From the NCBI RefSeq assembly GCF_900104155.1, contig NZ_FMYB01000013.1:1-64000 (forward strand): a stretch of DNA of 64,000 bases, in the 5' to 3' direction. This DNA is from Butyrivibrio sp. INlla16 (lineage in GTDB: Bacteria; Bacillota; Clostridia; Lachnospirales; Lachnospiraceae). This document shows, piece after piece, positions 1 to 8,489 of this stretch. The stretch's first letter is position 1; every line of letters begins with the position of its first letter. The notes under the pieces are model-generated. The model was not told the DNA's origin. It worked only from the letters and a program-made list of their open reading frames with translations, and made no database searches. Made by a program: the position numbers and the translations under genes.

Positions 1-278
1 ATCAATAAGAATTAGTAAATTCCATACCCGAGTTTGGAATTAGTAAGTTCCATGTCGTGTGTTAAAGGGGTGGAATTTAGTTTTACAAGTTACTTTAGAT
101 TGCTTTTATTTTGCTTGGACTTATGAGCAGGTTGACTTGGCCACATTATTGTGATATCGTATCCAAGTCTTAATTCATTGGTGGGGTCGCCAAATTATTC
201 AAAAAACATCAAATATATAAACGTTCGGATATAGTGGCTTTTTGCCCTTTTTTCGAATAAAATATAAGGAGAAGAAAT
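1..278. other. Upstream region with two direct repeats, no gene seen
   Basis: No convincing coding region is visible. A 17-bp sequence (GAATTAGTAAATTCCAT) at 9-25 recurs with one change at 37-53, and the second copy lies inside the small inverted repeat TGGAA...TTCCA (35-52). A further TGGAATTTAG begins at about 71. The region ends with an AT-rich stretch and an AAGGAG ribosome binding site (266-271) for the next gene. The repeats may be the end of a larger repeat region cut by the window edge, but this cannot be told from here. Confidence 0.4.
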
Positions 279-1079
279 TTGATTAAAGATTTAGAAGAGT
301 ATGAACATTTAACAATTACAAATAACTTTATTTTCTGCAAAATTATGCAGTATTATCCTGATTTATGTAAGGAATTGGTTGAACTTATTTTAAACAGGAA
401 AATTGGAAGCATAGTTAAGAATGACAGCGAGCATACTATAGAAACGAGCCCGGATGGCAAGGGTGTTCGCTTGGATGTGTATTTTGAAGATGATCTTTCT
501 TGCATGTATGATATTGAAATGCAAGTGATCGATAATAAGGATTTGCCACGCAGATCAAGATTTTATCAAAGCATTATCGATAACAGAGATCTGGAAAAGG
601 GGTATGATTACACACAGCTTAGAGATAGTTATGTGATATTTATATGTCCCTTTAACATCTTTGATGAGTATGGCTACCATATTTACACATTTCAGGCACG
701 TGCAAAGGAAAACACAAACATTATTTTGGAAGATGGGACATCAAAAGTATTTGTTTGTGCAAAAGGATGCAGTGATGATGTTTCCGAGAATATGAAATTA
801 TTTTTGGATTATCTTTCCGGTGAACTTAGCGACAATAACTTAGTTAGAAAACTGGATGATGCTGTCAAGTTTGCCAGGAAAAGCAAAGAATGGAGGGCAG
901 AATATATGCTTACACAGCAAGACAAATTGATAATGCAGCACGAATATGAAGCTCTTCTATCTGAGAAGGACGAAGCCTTGGCAGAGAAGAACGAAGCTTT
1001 AGCAGAGAAAGACAAAGCCATAGCAGAGAAGAATGCTGAGATTGCCAGGCTTAAAGCACTCTTGGATAAAAAAGAGTAA
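279..1079 (+). CDS. Rpn-family PD-(D/E)XK nuclease / putative transposase
   Basis: The 266-residue product matches the layout of Rpn/PDDEXK_2 proteins, often annotated as 'PD-(D/E)XK nuclease family transposase', which are linked to recombination-promoting DNA cleavage. The N-terminal part carries the nuclease core: a conserved acidic stretch GVRLDVYFED near residues 66-75 followed by YDIEMQV near 77-83, consistent with the D...ExQ catalytic pattern. The family signature LPRRSRFYQS follows. The C-terminal 45 residues are a lysine/glutamate coiled coil of near-perfect seven-residue repeats (EKDEALA, EKNEALA, EKDKAIA). Translation probably starts at TTG 279, since AAGGAG lies 7 nt upstream and no ATG fits better. 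A strong hairpin terminator follows. Such genes are usually multicopy and solitary, as here. Confidence 0.8.
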   Translation: MIKDLEEYEHLTITNNFIFCKIMQYYPDLCKELVELILNRKIGSIVKNDSEHTIETSPDGKGVRLDVYFEDDLSCMYDIEMQVIDNKDLPRRSRFYQSIIDNRDLEKGYDYTQLRDSYVIFICPFNIFDEYGYHIYTFQARAKENTNIILEDGTSKVFVCAKGCSDDVSENMKLFLDYLSGELSDNNLVRKLDDAVKFARKSKEWRAEYMLTQQDKLIMQHEYEALLSEKDEALAEKNEALAEKDKAIAEKNAEIARLKALLDKKE

Positions 1080-1108
1080 ACTTAGTATAGTCCAAAAACT
1101 ATAAAAAT

Positions 1109-1148
1109 CAGGGTGTAACGGAAGGAATGAACCCTTCGCTACACCCTG
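1109..1148. terminator. Intrinsic terminator, probably bidirectional
   Basis: A near-perfect hairpin pairs CAGGGTGTAACGGAAGG with CCTTCGCTACACCCTG. It lies between two convergent genes and is flanked by A/T-rich tracts on both sides, so it can serve both strands. Confidence 0.8.
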
Positions 1149-1185
1149 CATTATTATATAAATACTTAGAGAGAAAACAGTTTAT

Positions 1186-1731
1186 TTACCTTTCAGGATG
1201 CAAGAAATCATAGGTCACTTTTCCGTTTTTGCAAGCTATAAGATGTTCTTCGGGATCGGTCTCATCGAGAAGAATTACATATACATGCCTATCATATTTT
1301 TTATAAGCAGCATACAATGTTTCACTTATATCTCTCATTGCTTCAACCATGTAATCCCAGGTGGGCTGGTACTTTTCGTCTATTGCAGCCAGTTTTACAA
1401 GGTCGTTCATTCCGGTATACCACATCTCAACAACTATACGGTCATCATAGGTTCTGAGATTGTAGCCGCTGCTTTCATCATCATCACAGCTTGATTTAAG
1501 CAATTCGTCGGTATAAGCAACAAGTTCATCTAGAGTCATAGCGTCCACTTCAGGACTGATTTCCACAGTGGTTTCTTCTGTTACTGTCCCTGCAGCTGGC
1601 TCAGATGCGGATGTTTTTACAGTACCTGTCATTTGATTAGCGGCTAAAACCCTGACTGACGGAGCCATTACTAGTGACATCATTATTGCCAAAGCCGTAA
1701 ATGTAGCAAGCTTCTTATTGATCTTAACCAT
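1186..1731 (-). CDS. Small secreted protein of unknown function
   Basis: The 181-residue product begins with a clear Sec signal peptide (lysines at residues 3-7, a hydrophobic core to about residue 28, then a probable cleavage after VLAA). A Ser/Thr/Glu-rich stretch (35-60) follows, then a soluble domain of about 120 residues rich in acidic and tyrosine residues. I do not recognise the family. The start ATG at 1731 is set by a GGAGG box 7 nt upstream on the minus strand. The gene stands alone, convergent with the Rpn-like gene and divergent from nagA. It is probably an extracellular protein; no catalytic motif can be named. Confidence 0.65.
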   Translation of the reverse strand: MVKINKKLATFTALAIMMSLVMAPSVRVLAANQMTGTVKTSASEPAAGTVTEETTVEISPEVDAMTLDELVAYTDELLKSSCDDDESSGYNLRTYDDRIVVEMWYTGMNDLVKLAAIDEKYQPTWDYMVEAMRDISETLYAAYKKYDRHVYVILLDETDPEEHLIACKNGKVTYDFLHPER

Positions 1732-1994
1732 AAAAAATCCTCCTAACGCCTAGTCTTTTTCCACGTTACTTATAAATCAATTATATTTTGCAAAGTCTTT
1801 TTTTAGCCATAAAAATCCTATTAAATACGCCTGAAAAAGATTTTATATATCAGTAAAAACACCAATAACTGAAACAAATTTTTTACTTTTGCTCTTTTTC
1901 CGAATAAAATAGGAGGAGAGGATTTTTTAGAAAACCAATAAAACACAAAAACTCAACTATGGATGTTGTATTTGGGAGCGATTAAGGAGTCGTT

Positions 1995-3191
1995 ATGAGA
2001 GTAACCGGCGGACTTGTTTTTGATAATAATTTCAGATTTGTGGAAAAAGATATATTTACCGATGGCGAATTCTTTGTCGATGGGGCGGCTGCTGTGAAGG
2101 AATCAGAAGCAACTTATGATGATAAGGTTGTTGATGCATCCGGATGCTATGTTATTCCCGGTCTTGTGGATATTCATGTCCATGGATGTATGGGAAGTGA
2201 TTTCTGTGATGGAAGTTTGCAGGCTATAGAAAAGCTTCTGATCTACGAGGCGTCCTGCGGAGTTACAGCGATTTGCCCGACAACCATGACTGTTTCAAAA
2301 GAGAAGCTCCTGAAGGTGGCTGATGCTACCCGGGAGTTCTTTTTGCATGCTGATTCAAAAGATAATACCGAAGAGTTTGCTAGGAAAAAATCACTTCAAA
2401 ATATGGCGCATTTTATCGGAATAAACATGGAAGGTCCCTTCATTTCTCCTGAAAAGAAAGGTTCTCAGGAACTGTCCGATATTCTTGCTCCTGATGTAGA
2501 TTTTGCCAGAGAAATGATAAGAAGAAGTGGTGAGAAAATTTCCCTGATCGACATCGCACCTGAAACCGAGGGAGCCATGGATTTCATAAGAGAACTCGCT
2601 GGGGAGGTGACAATCTCCATAGCCCACACGGATTGTGACTATAACACTGCTATGGAGGCGATGAAGCTTGGCGCTCATCATGTAACTCATCTCTATAATG
2701 CCATGAGACCATTTCTCCACAGGGCTCCGGGAGTTGTAGGAGCTGCAGCAGATGATCCTGAGTGTATGGTAGAACTCATAACAGATGGAGTTCATCATCA
2801 TCACAGCGTGGATCGAAACACCTTCAGACTTATTGATAAGGGCAGAATCGTTCTTATAAGCGACAGCATGCGTGCAACCGGACTTCCGGACGGAAGCTAC
2901 GAGCTAGGCGGTCATGAGGTGCATGTAGAGGGCAAGCGTGCCCTCCTTTCAGACGGAACCATCGCTGCCAGCGTAACTAATCTCTATGACTGTATGATTA
3001 CTCTTGTTAAGGAGATAGGAATTCCGCTTGAGACAGCAGTGCAGTGCGCTACCATCAATCCCGCAAAATCAGTTCATGCTGATGACAAGCTTGGCAGCAT
3101 AACTCCCGGAAAATATGCGGATTTTCTTCTTGTTGATAAGGACACACTTGAGCTTAAGGCTGCTTTCTGTAAGGGAAAATGTGTTATCTGA
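1995..3191 (+). CDS. nagA: N-acetylglucosamine-6-phosphate deacetylase
   Basis: NagA removes the acetyl group from GlcNAc-6-phosphate in the cytoplasm, feeding amino-sugar catabolism and cell-wall recycling. The 398-residue length is normal for the amidohydrolase family. Visible motifs are the metal-binding HVHG (His61, His63), NMEGPFIS with the metal-ligand glutamate, IAHTDCD, the HHVTHLYNAM/HRAPG block and the catalytic aspartate in ISDSMRATG. The start at 1995 is supported by AAGGAG 6 nt upstream. No nagB or sugar transporter gene is adjacent, so the gene appears monocistronic. A long dyad array begins 44 nt after the stop codon. Confidence 0.93.
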   Translation: MRVTGGLVFDNNFRFVEKDIFTDGEFFVDGAAAVKESEATYDDKVVDASGCYVIPGLVDIHVHGCMGSDFCDGSLQAIEKLLIYEASCGVTAICPTTMTVSKEKLLKVADATREFFLHADSKDNTEEFARKKSLQNMAHFIGINMEGPFISPEKKGSQELSDILAPDVDFAREMIRRSGEKISLIDIAPETEGAMDFIRELAGEVTISIAHTDCDYNTAMEAMKLGAHHVTHLYNAMRPFLHRAPGVVGAAADDPECMVELITDGVHHHHSVDRNTFRLIDKGRIVLISDSMRATGLPDGSYELGGHEVHVEGKRALLSDGTIAASVTNLYDCMITLVKEIGIPLETAVQCATINPAKSVHADDKLGSITPGKYADFLLVDKDTLELKAAFCKGKCVI

Positions 3192-3234
3192 TGTATTTAA
3201 TATATGGATATAGGCACTAATTATGAGATAATTG

Positions 3235-3531
3235 CCAAGATGCAGCCTGCCTTTGCTATATATTGGTAGTATTCTACAGACAATAAACCAAGATAAAGCT
3301 GATTTCAGTTATATATTGGTATTATTTTTGCAAATCTGAACCAAGATATAACCGGTTTTAGAAATATCTTGGTATTACTATGATTGCTGTGAACCAAGAT
3401 AATGCTGGCTTTAATAATATCTTGGTGCTATCAAAGTAATTCCATGCCAAGATAAATCTAGAAACACAAATATATTGGTTACCCCTCTAAAATCTCGTAC
3501 CAAGAAAAAGTCTAAACTACAAAAATCTTGG
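3235..3531. repeat. Array A: six 32-nt dyad units, 53-bp period
   Basis: Six units start at 3235, 3288, 3341, 3394, 3447 and 3500. Each is exactly 32 nt, begins with CCAAGA and ends with ATATTGG or ATCTTGG, so the ends are inverted repeats. Units are separated by exactly 21 nt, giving a strict 53-bp period. The 18-nt interiors are only loosely similar and the five spacers all differ. Unit 3 can form a 9-bp stem with a 14-nt loop; units 1, 2 and 5 carry one mismatch in the stem. The array lies between the end of nagA and a permease pseudogene. There is no cas gene, and the conserved blocks are far too short for a CRISPR. Confidence 0.9.
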
Positions 3532-3539
3532 CATGCGTG

Positions 3540-3984
3540 GCCCGGAGGCTCCTAGCAGGAATCGGTTTGTCACTTTTTACAGTGGGTATTCGTTCTTTTG
3601 GAGGCGGATATACAGAGGACTTTGGTTCAGTAACCAATCTTATTATCGGTACTTTTACCCTTGTTGTTTGCCTTGTCTGGCTAGCTTTTGTAAAGGGATA
3701 TCTAAAACAGCTTTCTGTCTTCCTGATCTACCTCGTCTCAGTTGCAGAGACCATAGGTGATACATCTGCCATGGCTTCAGGCGGTTTAAATCGTGAGGCT
3801 ACGCAGGATGAAGTTTCCGGATCTCTTGCAGTTGATGGATATGCTTCAGCTATATCTTCACTATTTGCATGTCCTCCTCTTTCATCTTATTCTCAGAATG
3901 ATTCTTATTGCAGGTGTAGTAGCTATGATACTTAGTTATGTGCTTCCTGAAAATATGGAAATAAAAAATACAGAAAGCAAATAA
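3540..3984 (+). pseudogene. NCS2 xanthine/uracil permease remnant
   Basis: The reading frame from 3528 encodes recognisable pieces of an NCS2 purine permease: a membrane segment with GLSLFTVGIRSFGGGYT, a truncated FVKGYLKQLS helix, then the family signature AETIGDTSAMASGGLNRE and a helix ending in LSSYSQN. The last helix (ILIAGVVAMILSYVLPEN) follows in a different frame. Intact family members are about 430-460 residues; barely 150 remain here. At least two internal deletions and one frameshift are therefore present, and no start codon with a ribosome binding site is visible. The remnant begins right where array A ends. Confidence 0.85.
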
Positions 3985-4138
3985 ATTAAAGCGAAAAAAA
4001 CAGCAGCACAATATAGTATTTATACATAAATTCTTTATCGTTATTTAATATAATCACCAATTGATTTGATGTACCATATATTTATAGATATTATGCCCTC
4101 AGTGTCGGAACGACTCCTTTACAAGGAAGGTGAACGTC

Positions 4139-6679
4139 TTGAAAAATATGCGGAGATCAAGTCAAATCTTCATAGTTTTGCTATGCACCTTCATGGTGTT
4201 TATTAGCACTGCTATGTCTTCAAACAGCGTAGCGGCAGCTTCAAAGAAACCGCTTATCGTGGGTGTTCCGGCTGACCGCTGCCCTATGTTTTATGTTGAT
4301 CATCGGACAAACGAAATTGTCGGTATAGGGGCTGATCTTCTGCGTGAAGCAGGAGATGCAGCCGGCTATGAAGTACAGTTTAAGGCAATGCAGGAAGGAA
4401 ATATTAAGGCGGCCCTCGATAATGATAAGTATGACCTTGTCATGCCGCTTGGAAGTGCTATTTCAAGCGAGGGTGGTCTGCAAAGTGTCATAACGGATGC
4501 CTTGGTAGAGACGCCGATGACACTTGTTACTGTGAGTAATCCGGAACTTCCTGCATTTAACAAGTTAAGAGTAGGTATGCTTAAATCTCAGGCAGGTATT
4601 GCGGAGACACTCAAACAGACTGTACCGGGAATGGATATAACTTTATACGAAGATGTTTCTGAATGTGTGAGCGTGCTTAAGGCGGGAAAAGTTGATGCAC
4701 TTTTGAATAATGCATATGTATGGAGCTACCTGTTTCAAAAGCCATCCTATTCGAATCTGAGGGTTTATCCGACGGAAGTCATTTCCATGGGAGTTTATGC
4801 AGGCGCGCCTGATACTTCAAATAGCCGTAAGATTATTGAGAAGCTGAACAAGGGAATAGCAACGATTCCAGATAGTGAAAAGCAGGCTATTATTCTTGAT
4901 TACACGACAAGAAGGCTGTATAAATATAACCTTTTGGATTATATGTATGCGTACAGAGTGATTCTGGGAATATTCTTTATAGTTGTCGTGGTTGGAGTCA
5001 TTATGTACTTCAGACTCAGAAAAGCCTACAAGGTCGCAGAGGAAGCTTCCAGGGCTAAGACTCTGTTTCTTGCAAATATGTCACATGAGATCAGAACACC
5101 CATAAATTCAATTATGGGTATGGGGGAACTTGTGCAGAGAGAGACGAACGACAAAAAAATCAAGCAGTACGCATTCAATATAAACAGTTCTGCCAATGCG
5201 CTTCTGTTCCTTGTGAATGATATTCTTGATTTTTCCAGGATGGAAGAGGACAAGTTAAAGATAAAAAAAGAGTCCTATCATTTATCGAGCATGATTCACG
5301 ATGTCAATATGATGATTACAGAACGTGCAGAGAGCAAGGGACTTTTCTATAATCCAATAGTTAATCCGAATATTCCAGATGGGCTTATCGGCGATGAATC
5401 AAGGCTGAAGCAGGTCCTGATAAACCTTCTTACAAACGGTGTGAAGTACACCATGGCAGGCTTTGTGGAGCTGAATATAGACTTTACAAAGGTTGAAAAT
5501 GATTGCATCGATTTGAAAATTCACGTCAAGGACTCAGGCATTGGAATGAAACCTGAGGAGCTTGATAAACTGTTTAGTACCTTGGAGAAAATTGAAGAAG
5601 GCAATAGAAGATCCCTTGAGGGGATAGGGTTGGGCTTGAGTATTGTCAAACAGATTCTTGATGGAATGGACAGCAAGCTTGAAATTAAGAGTTCGTATGG
5701 CGTAGGTAGTGAGTTTTCCTTTGTAGTAAGACAGAAGGTAGCCAACTGGGAGAAGATAGGGGCATATGACAAAATTGATGAGGAAGTTGCTACCGGACAG
5801 GGCAATTACAGTCCAAGCTTTATTGCTCCCAATGTAAAAATCCTGGCAGTTGATGATAATGAACTGAATCTTAAGGTTGTTACAGGGCTTCTGGAACGTA
5901 CAAGGATGACAGTGGATACTGCCCTTAGTGGAAAGACGGCTCTGGATCTCCTTAGCAAAACGAAATATGACATTTTGCTGATAGACCACCGTATGCCCAA
6001 GATGGATGGTGTAGAGCTCCTGAAGCATATCAAATACGATGCAGATGGAATAAATTATTACAGCGTTTGCATAGTCCTTACAGCTAATGTTGTCAGCGGA
6101 GTAAGAGACATGTTTATTAAGGCCGGTTTTGATGATTATCTGGAAAAACCGGTTAACGGAAAACGTCTCGAGGATATGCTGAAGAAGTATATTCCGGCTG
6201 AGAAAATAATTACTCCGGGAAGCGCCGAGGCTAATGCTATTGAACAAAATATTGGTAATGGCTCGGAAGAAACTGAAGGCAGTGACGATAATAACGAAGA
6301 ACCTCCGGTAGTCAGATCCGACACTAAAAAAGTGCTTAACAGTCTGGAGAAAGAGGGCTATATCGATATCGAAGCAGGAGTGGACTACGCCGGAACGGAG
6401 GAATTGTTTGTCGATACACTTCGTTTCTTCAGGGACAGCGTGGATAAGAAATCGGATGAAATAGAAGAGCTTTACTTTAAAGAAGAAATTGAGGATTACA
6501 CAACAAAGGTTCATGCACTAAAGAGCTCCGCCAGAATAATCGGAGCGAGGGACCTGTCCGAAAAAGCAAGACTTCTTGAGGAAGCCGGAAATCGCGGAGA
6601 CCTTGATTACATTAAAGATAACAATAGCGAATTGCTTGAAGATTATCGAAAGTACAAGGAGGTACTGGAGCAGTTGTAG
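4139..6679 (+). CDS. Hybrid sensor histidine kinase with periplasmic-binding-type sensor (BvgS/EvgS-like)
   Basis: This 846-residue membrane kinase has, in order: a signal peptide (to about residue 32), an extracellular SBP_bac_3-type solute-binding domain (about 35-260), one membrane helix (about 275-295), a HisKA domain with SHEIRTP (His316), a HATPase domain, a receiver domain whose phosphoacceptor is Asp616 in LLIDHRMPKMDG, and a C-terminal HPt domain with His792 in HALKSSARIIG. It can thus run an internal His-Asp-His relay. The ligand is probably an amino acid or similar small solute, by family. TTG 4139 is the likeliest start because AAGGAAGG ends 8 nt before it; GTG 4130 overlaps that box. 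The final output regulator is not encoded next to it. A decayed HD-GYP signalling gene follows 20 nt downstream and may once have been its partner. Confidence 0.9.
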   Translation: MKNMRRSSQIFIVLLCTFMVFISTAMSSNSVAAASKKPLIVGVPADRCPMFYVDHRTNEIVGIGADLLREAGDAAGYEVQFKAMQEGNIKAALDNDKYDLVMPLGSAISSEGGLQSVITDALVETPMTLVTVSNPELPAFNKLRVGMLKSQAGIAETLKQTVPGMDITLYEDVSECVSVLKAGKVDALLNNAYVWSYLFQKPSYSNLRVYPTEVISMGVYAGAPDTSNSRKIIEKLNKGIATIPDSEKQAIILDYTTRRLYKYNLLDYMYAYRVILGIFFIVVVVGVIMYFRLRKAYKVAEEASRAKTLFLANMSHEIRTPINSIMGMGELVQRETNDKKIKQYAFNINSSANALLFLVNDILDFSRMEEDKLKIKKESYHLSSMIHDVNMMITERAESKGLFYNPIVNPNIPDGLIGDESRLKQVLINLLTNGVKYTMAGFVELNIDFTKVENDCIDLKIHVKDSGIGMKPEELDKLFSTLEKIEEGNRRSLEGIGLGLSIVKQILDGMDSKLEIKSSYGVGSEFSFVVRQKVANWEKIGAYDKIDEEVATGQGNYSPSFIAPNVKILAVDDNELNLKVVTGLLERTRMTVDTALSGKTALDLLSKTKYDILLIDHRMPKMDGVELLKHIKYDADGINYYSVCIVLTANVVSGVRDMFIKAGFDDYLEKPVNGKRLEDMLKKYIPAEKIITPGSAEANAIEQNIGNGSEETEGSDDNNEEPPVVRSDTKKVLNSLEKEGYIDIEAGVDYAGTEELFVDTLRFFRDSVDKKSDEIEELYFKEEIEDYTTKVHALKSSARIIGARDLSEKARLLEEAGNRGDLDYIKDNNSELLEDYRKYKEVLEQL

Positions 6680-6699
6680 TGTCTGTGAGAGGATAAGCA

Positions 6700-8428
6700 G
6701 TGAAGGCAAATACTTATCGGAACAAGAAATACAACCTGCTCGGAGTGGGAACCATTTCATTTGGTATTGCAGTCAATGTGATTATTTCCTATGTGTCCTA
6801 TAAATTGGACTTACCCATTTTTCTCGATACAATAGGAACCATAATTGTTGCTGCAATGGGTGGACTGTTTCCCGGGATAGTGACAGCTGTAGTGACCAAT
6901 TTGATCTGCACTGTATTTAATAACATTGCGGTTTATTTTGGATTTGTAAACACTCTGGTTGCTATCTATGTAGCATGGTTTGTAAGAAAAAGATCGTTTC
7001 GTAAAATTCAAAATATAATCCTGTTCATACTGGTTTCGGGAATTATAAGCGGCGGAATCAGCGTGCTTATTCAGTGGGGCCTTTTTGGAGGCCCTCAGCA
7101 GGACTACACTCTGAGAATCCTTTCTGCGATCGGTGCAGAAGATGAATTTTACAGGTTCTTTATGTCTCTTGTAATAAACATCTGCATGGATATTATTGAC
7201 AAGAGCATTTCTATAGCAGCAGCGCTTGCAGTTATTCATTTTATTCCATCAAAAGCGCGGGCTATCATGCAGGAGATGGGATGGAGACAGCGGCCACTGT
7301 CGCCTGAAGAAATCCGGGAGATGGATGAGCATGCAGGTAAAACTCATCATTCCGTGAAAAGACGAATGACGCTTATGCTGCTGGCGATTTCTGTTGCTAC
7401 TTTGATGAGAACAATGTCTATCACAGAGGACCCGGTTTTCTTGTGTGTTACATTGTTCCGGTAATATGCCCGATCATCCAGTACACAGCTGTAAGAATGT
7501 ATAGAAAGAGGATAGCAAGACTTATTTACATTGCACTTACGGCATACATTTTTGTACCAATTGTAGTCGGGATTATTCAGATATTTGCGTATGGTGTTTC
7601 CATCGTAAACATGGCAATGGCTGTGGTATCAATACTCATGTATGTGTTCTCTTACCTTGACATTAACGATACGGTTGAGAAGGCACAGCGTGTTCAAATG
7701 CACGAACTGCGGGAGGAGAGACGGAGTATGAAGCGCCTCTTTGATCAGACAGCTACTGCGTTTGTGACAGCGGTTGAAAAGAAGGATTCTTTCTCTGTCG
7801 GAACTTCCGAGCGTGTTGCGGATTGTGCTAAAAGGATAGCGGAGATTTACGGGAAAAGTGCTGAGGAATGCGATGAGATATATTACGCAGCGCTTCTTCA
7901 TGATGTCGGAAGAATAGGAATCGCGGATAATCTCATTGATAAGAATCCGATGTCCCGAATGTACAGGTAAACGGCTTCCGCAGCGCATCTACTCAGGGAA
8001 TAAAGGTTGAAGACGGTCTTAATATCAAATTCCATAGCATGACACTTCCCGATGCGGGCCTTGTGTGGCATTGTCCTTACATAGTTCTTTTCTCCTCCGA
8101 GGATGGAAACGTAGGAGGAGGTGGATATAAAGAATATGCGCTTATTAAGATCAACGGCGAGGAAGAGGAAGCAGAGACAAATGCACGCAACAAATTTATT
8201 ATGAAAAAGAAGGACACCTTCCCCGGGTGGGATACCTGGAAGTCTGAAAATAAGGCAGGAATAGAGAGTGAGATAAACTTTATTAAGCGGGGAAACAAGA
8301 TTACAACAATCACTGAAAACCTTGGTATTTACATAGAAAACATTACCGAGGTATCGGGACTGGGAGAGAATGTTTACGCGGCTCTCACCGGCGACGAAGT
8401 CGCCCTGACTGACATCAGAATACGATAA
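6700..8428 (+). pseudogene. Broken membrane HD-GYP-type signalling gene
   Basis: Three reading-frame pieces in sequence appear to be one former gene. Piece one (6700-7464) encodes a multi-helix N-terminal membrane region (motifs LDTIGTIIVAAMGGLFPG) and ends early by a frameshift near 7440-7460. Piece two (7443-7970) resumes in another frame with more helices, a linker, and the start of an HD domain (ALLHDVGRIGI). The usual first histidine of the HD domain reads threonine (VGTSERV), and the frame stops before any GYP motif. Piece three (from about 7964 to 8428) resumes in a third frame with a C-terminal domain (VNGFRSAS..., LVWHCPYIVLF, ALTDIRIR). A frameshift, a large internal deletion and a lost histidine make an active enzyme unlikely. 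A terminator follows directly. Confidence 0.8.
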
Positions 8429-8433
8429 AAAAT

Positions 8434-8472
8434 ATGGCACAGACACCTCTAAGCTAAGAGGAGCTGTGCCAT
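8434..8472. terminator. Bidirectional intrinsic terminator
   Basis: The hairpin pairs ATGGCACAG and CCTCT with AGAGG and CTGTGCCAT around a short AAGCTA loop. It has an A-tract before and a T-rich tract after it, between the convergent HD-GYP remnant and the DUF4097 gene. Confidence 0.8.
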
Positions 8473-8489
8473 TTCTGCTTTTATAAAAA

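Noticed and set aside
1957-1983. Eight-codon leader peptide before nagA
   Set aside because: The ATG has no ribosome binding site at a usable distance, and the peptide shows no feature such as repeated regulatory codons.
3235-3531. CRISPR array
   Set aside because: Only about 7 nt at each end of a unit are conserved, spacers are 21 nt or shorter, and no cas genes are present.
3528-3935. Intact 135-residue membrane protein
   Set aside because: The frame holds fragments of a 430-460 residue NCS2 permease with deletions and lacks a start signal; it is called a pseudogene.
5534-6514. A 326-codon open frame on the minus strand inside the hybrid kinase gene
   Set aside because: It lies antisense to a clearly conserved kinase/receiver region and has no family features or ribosome binding site.
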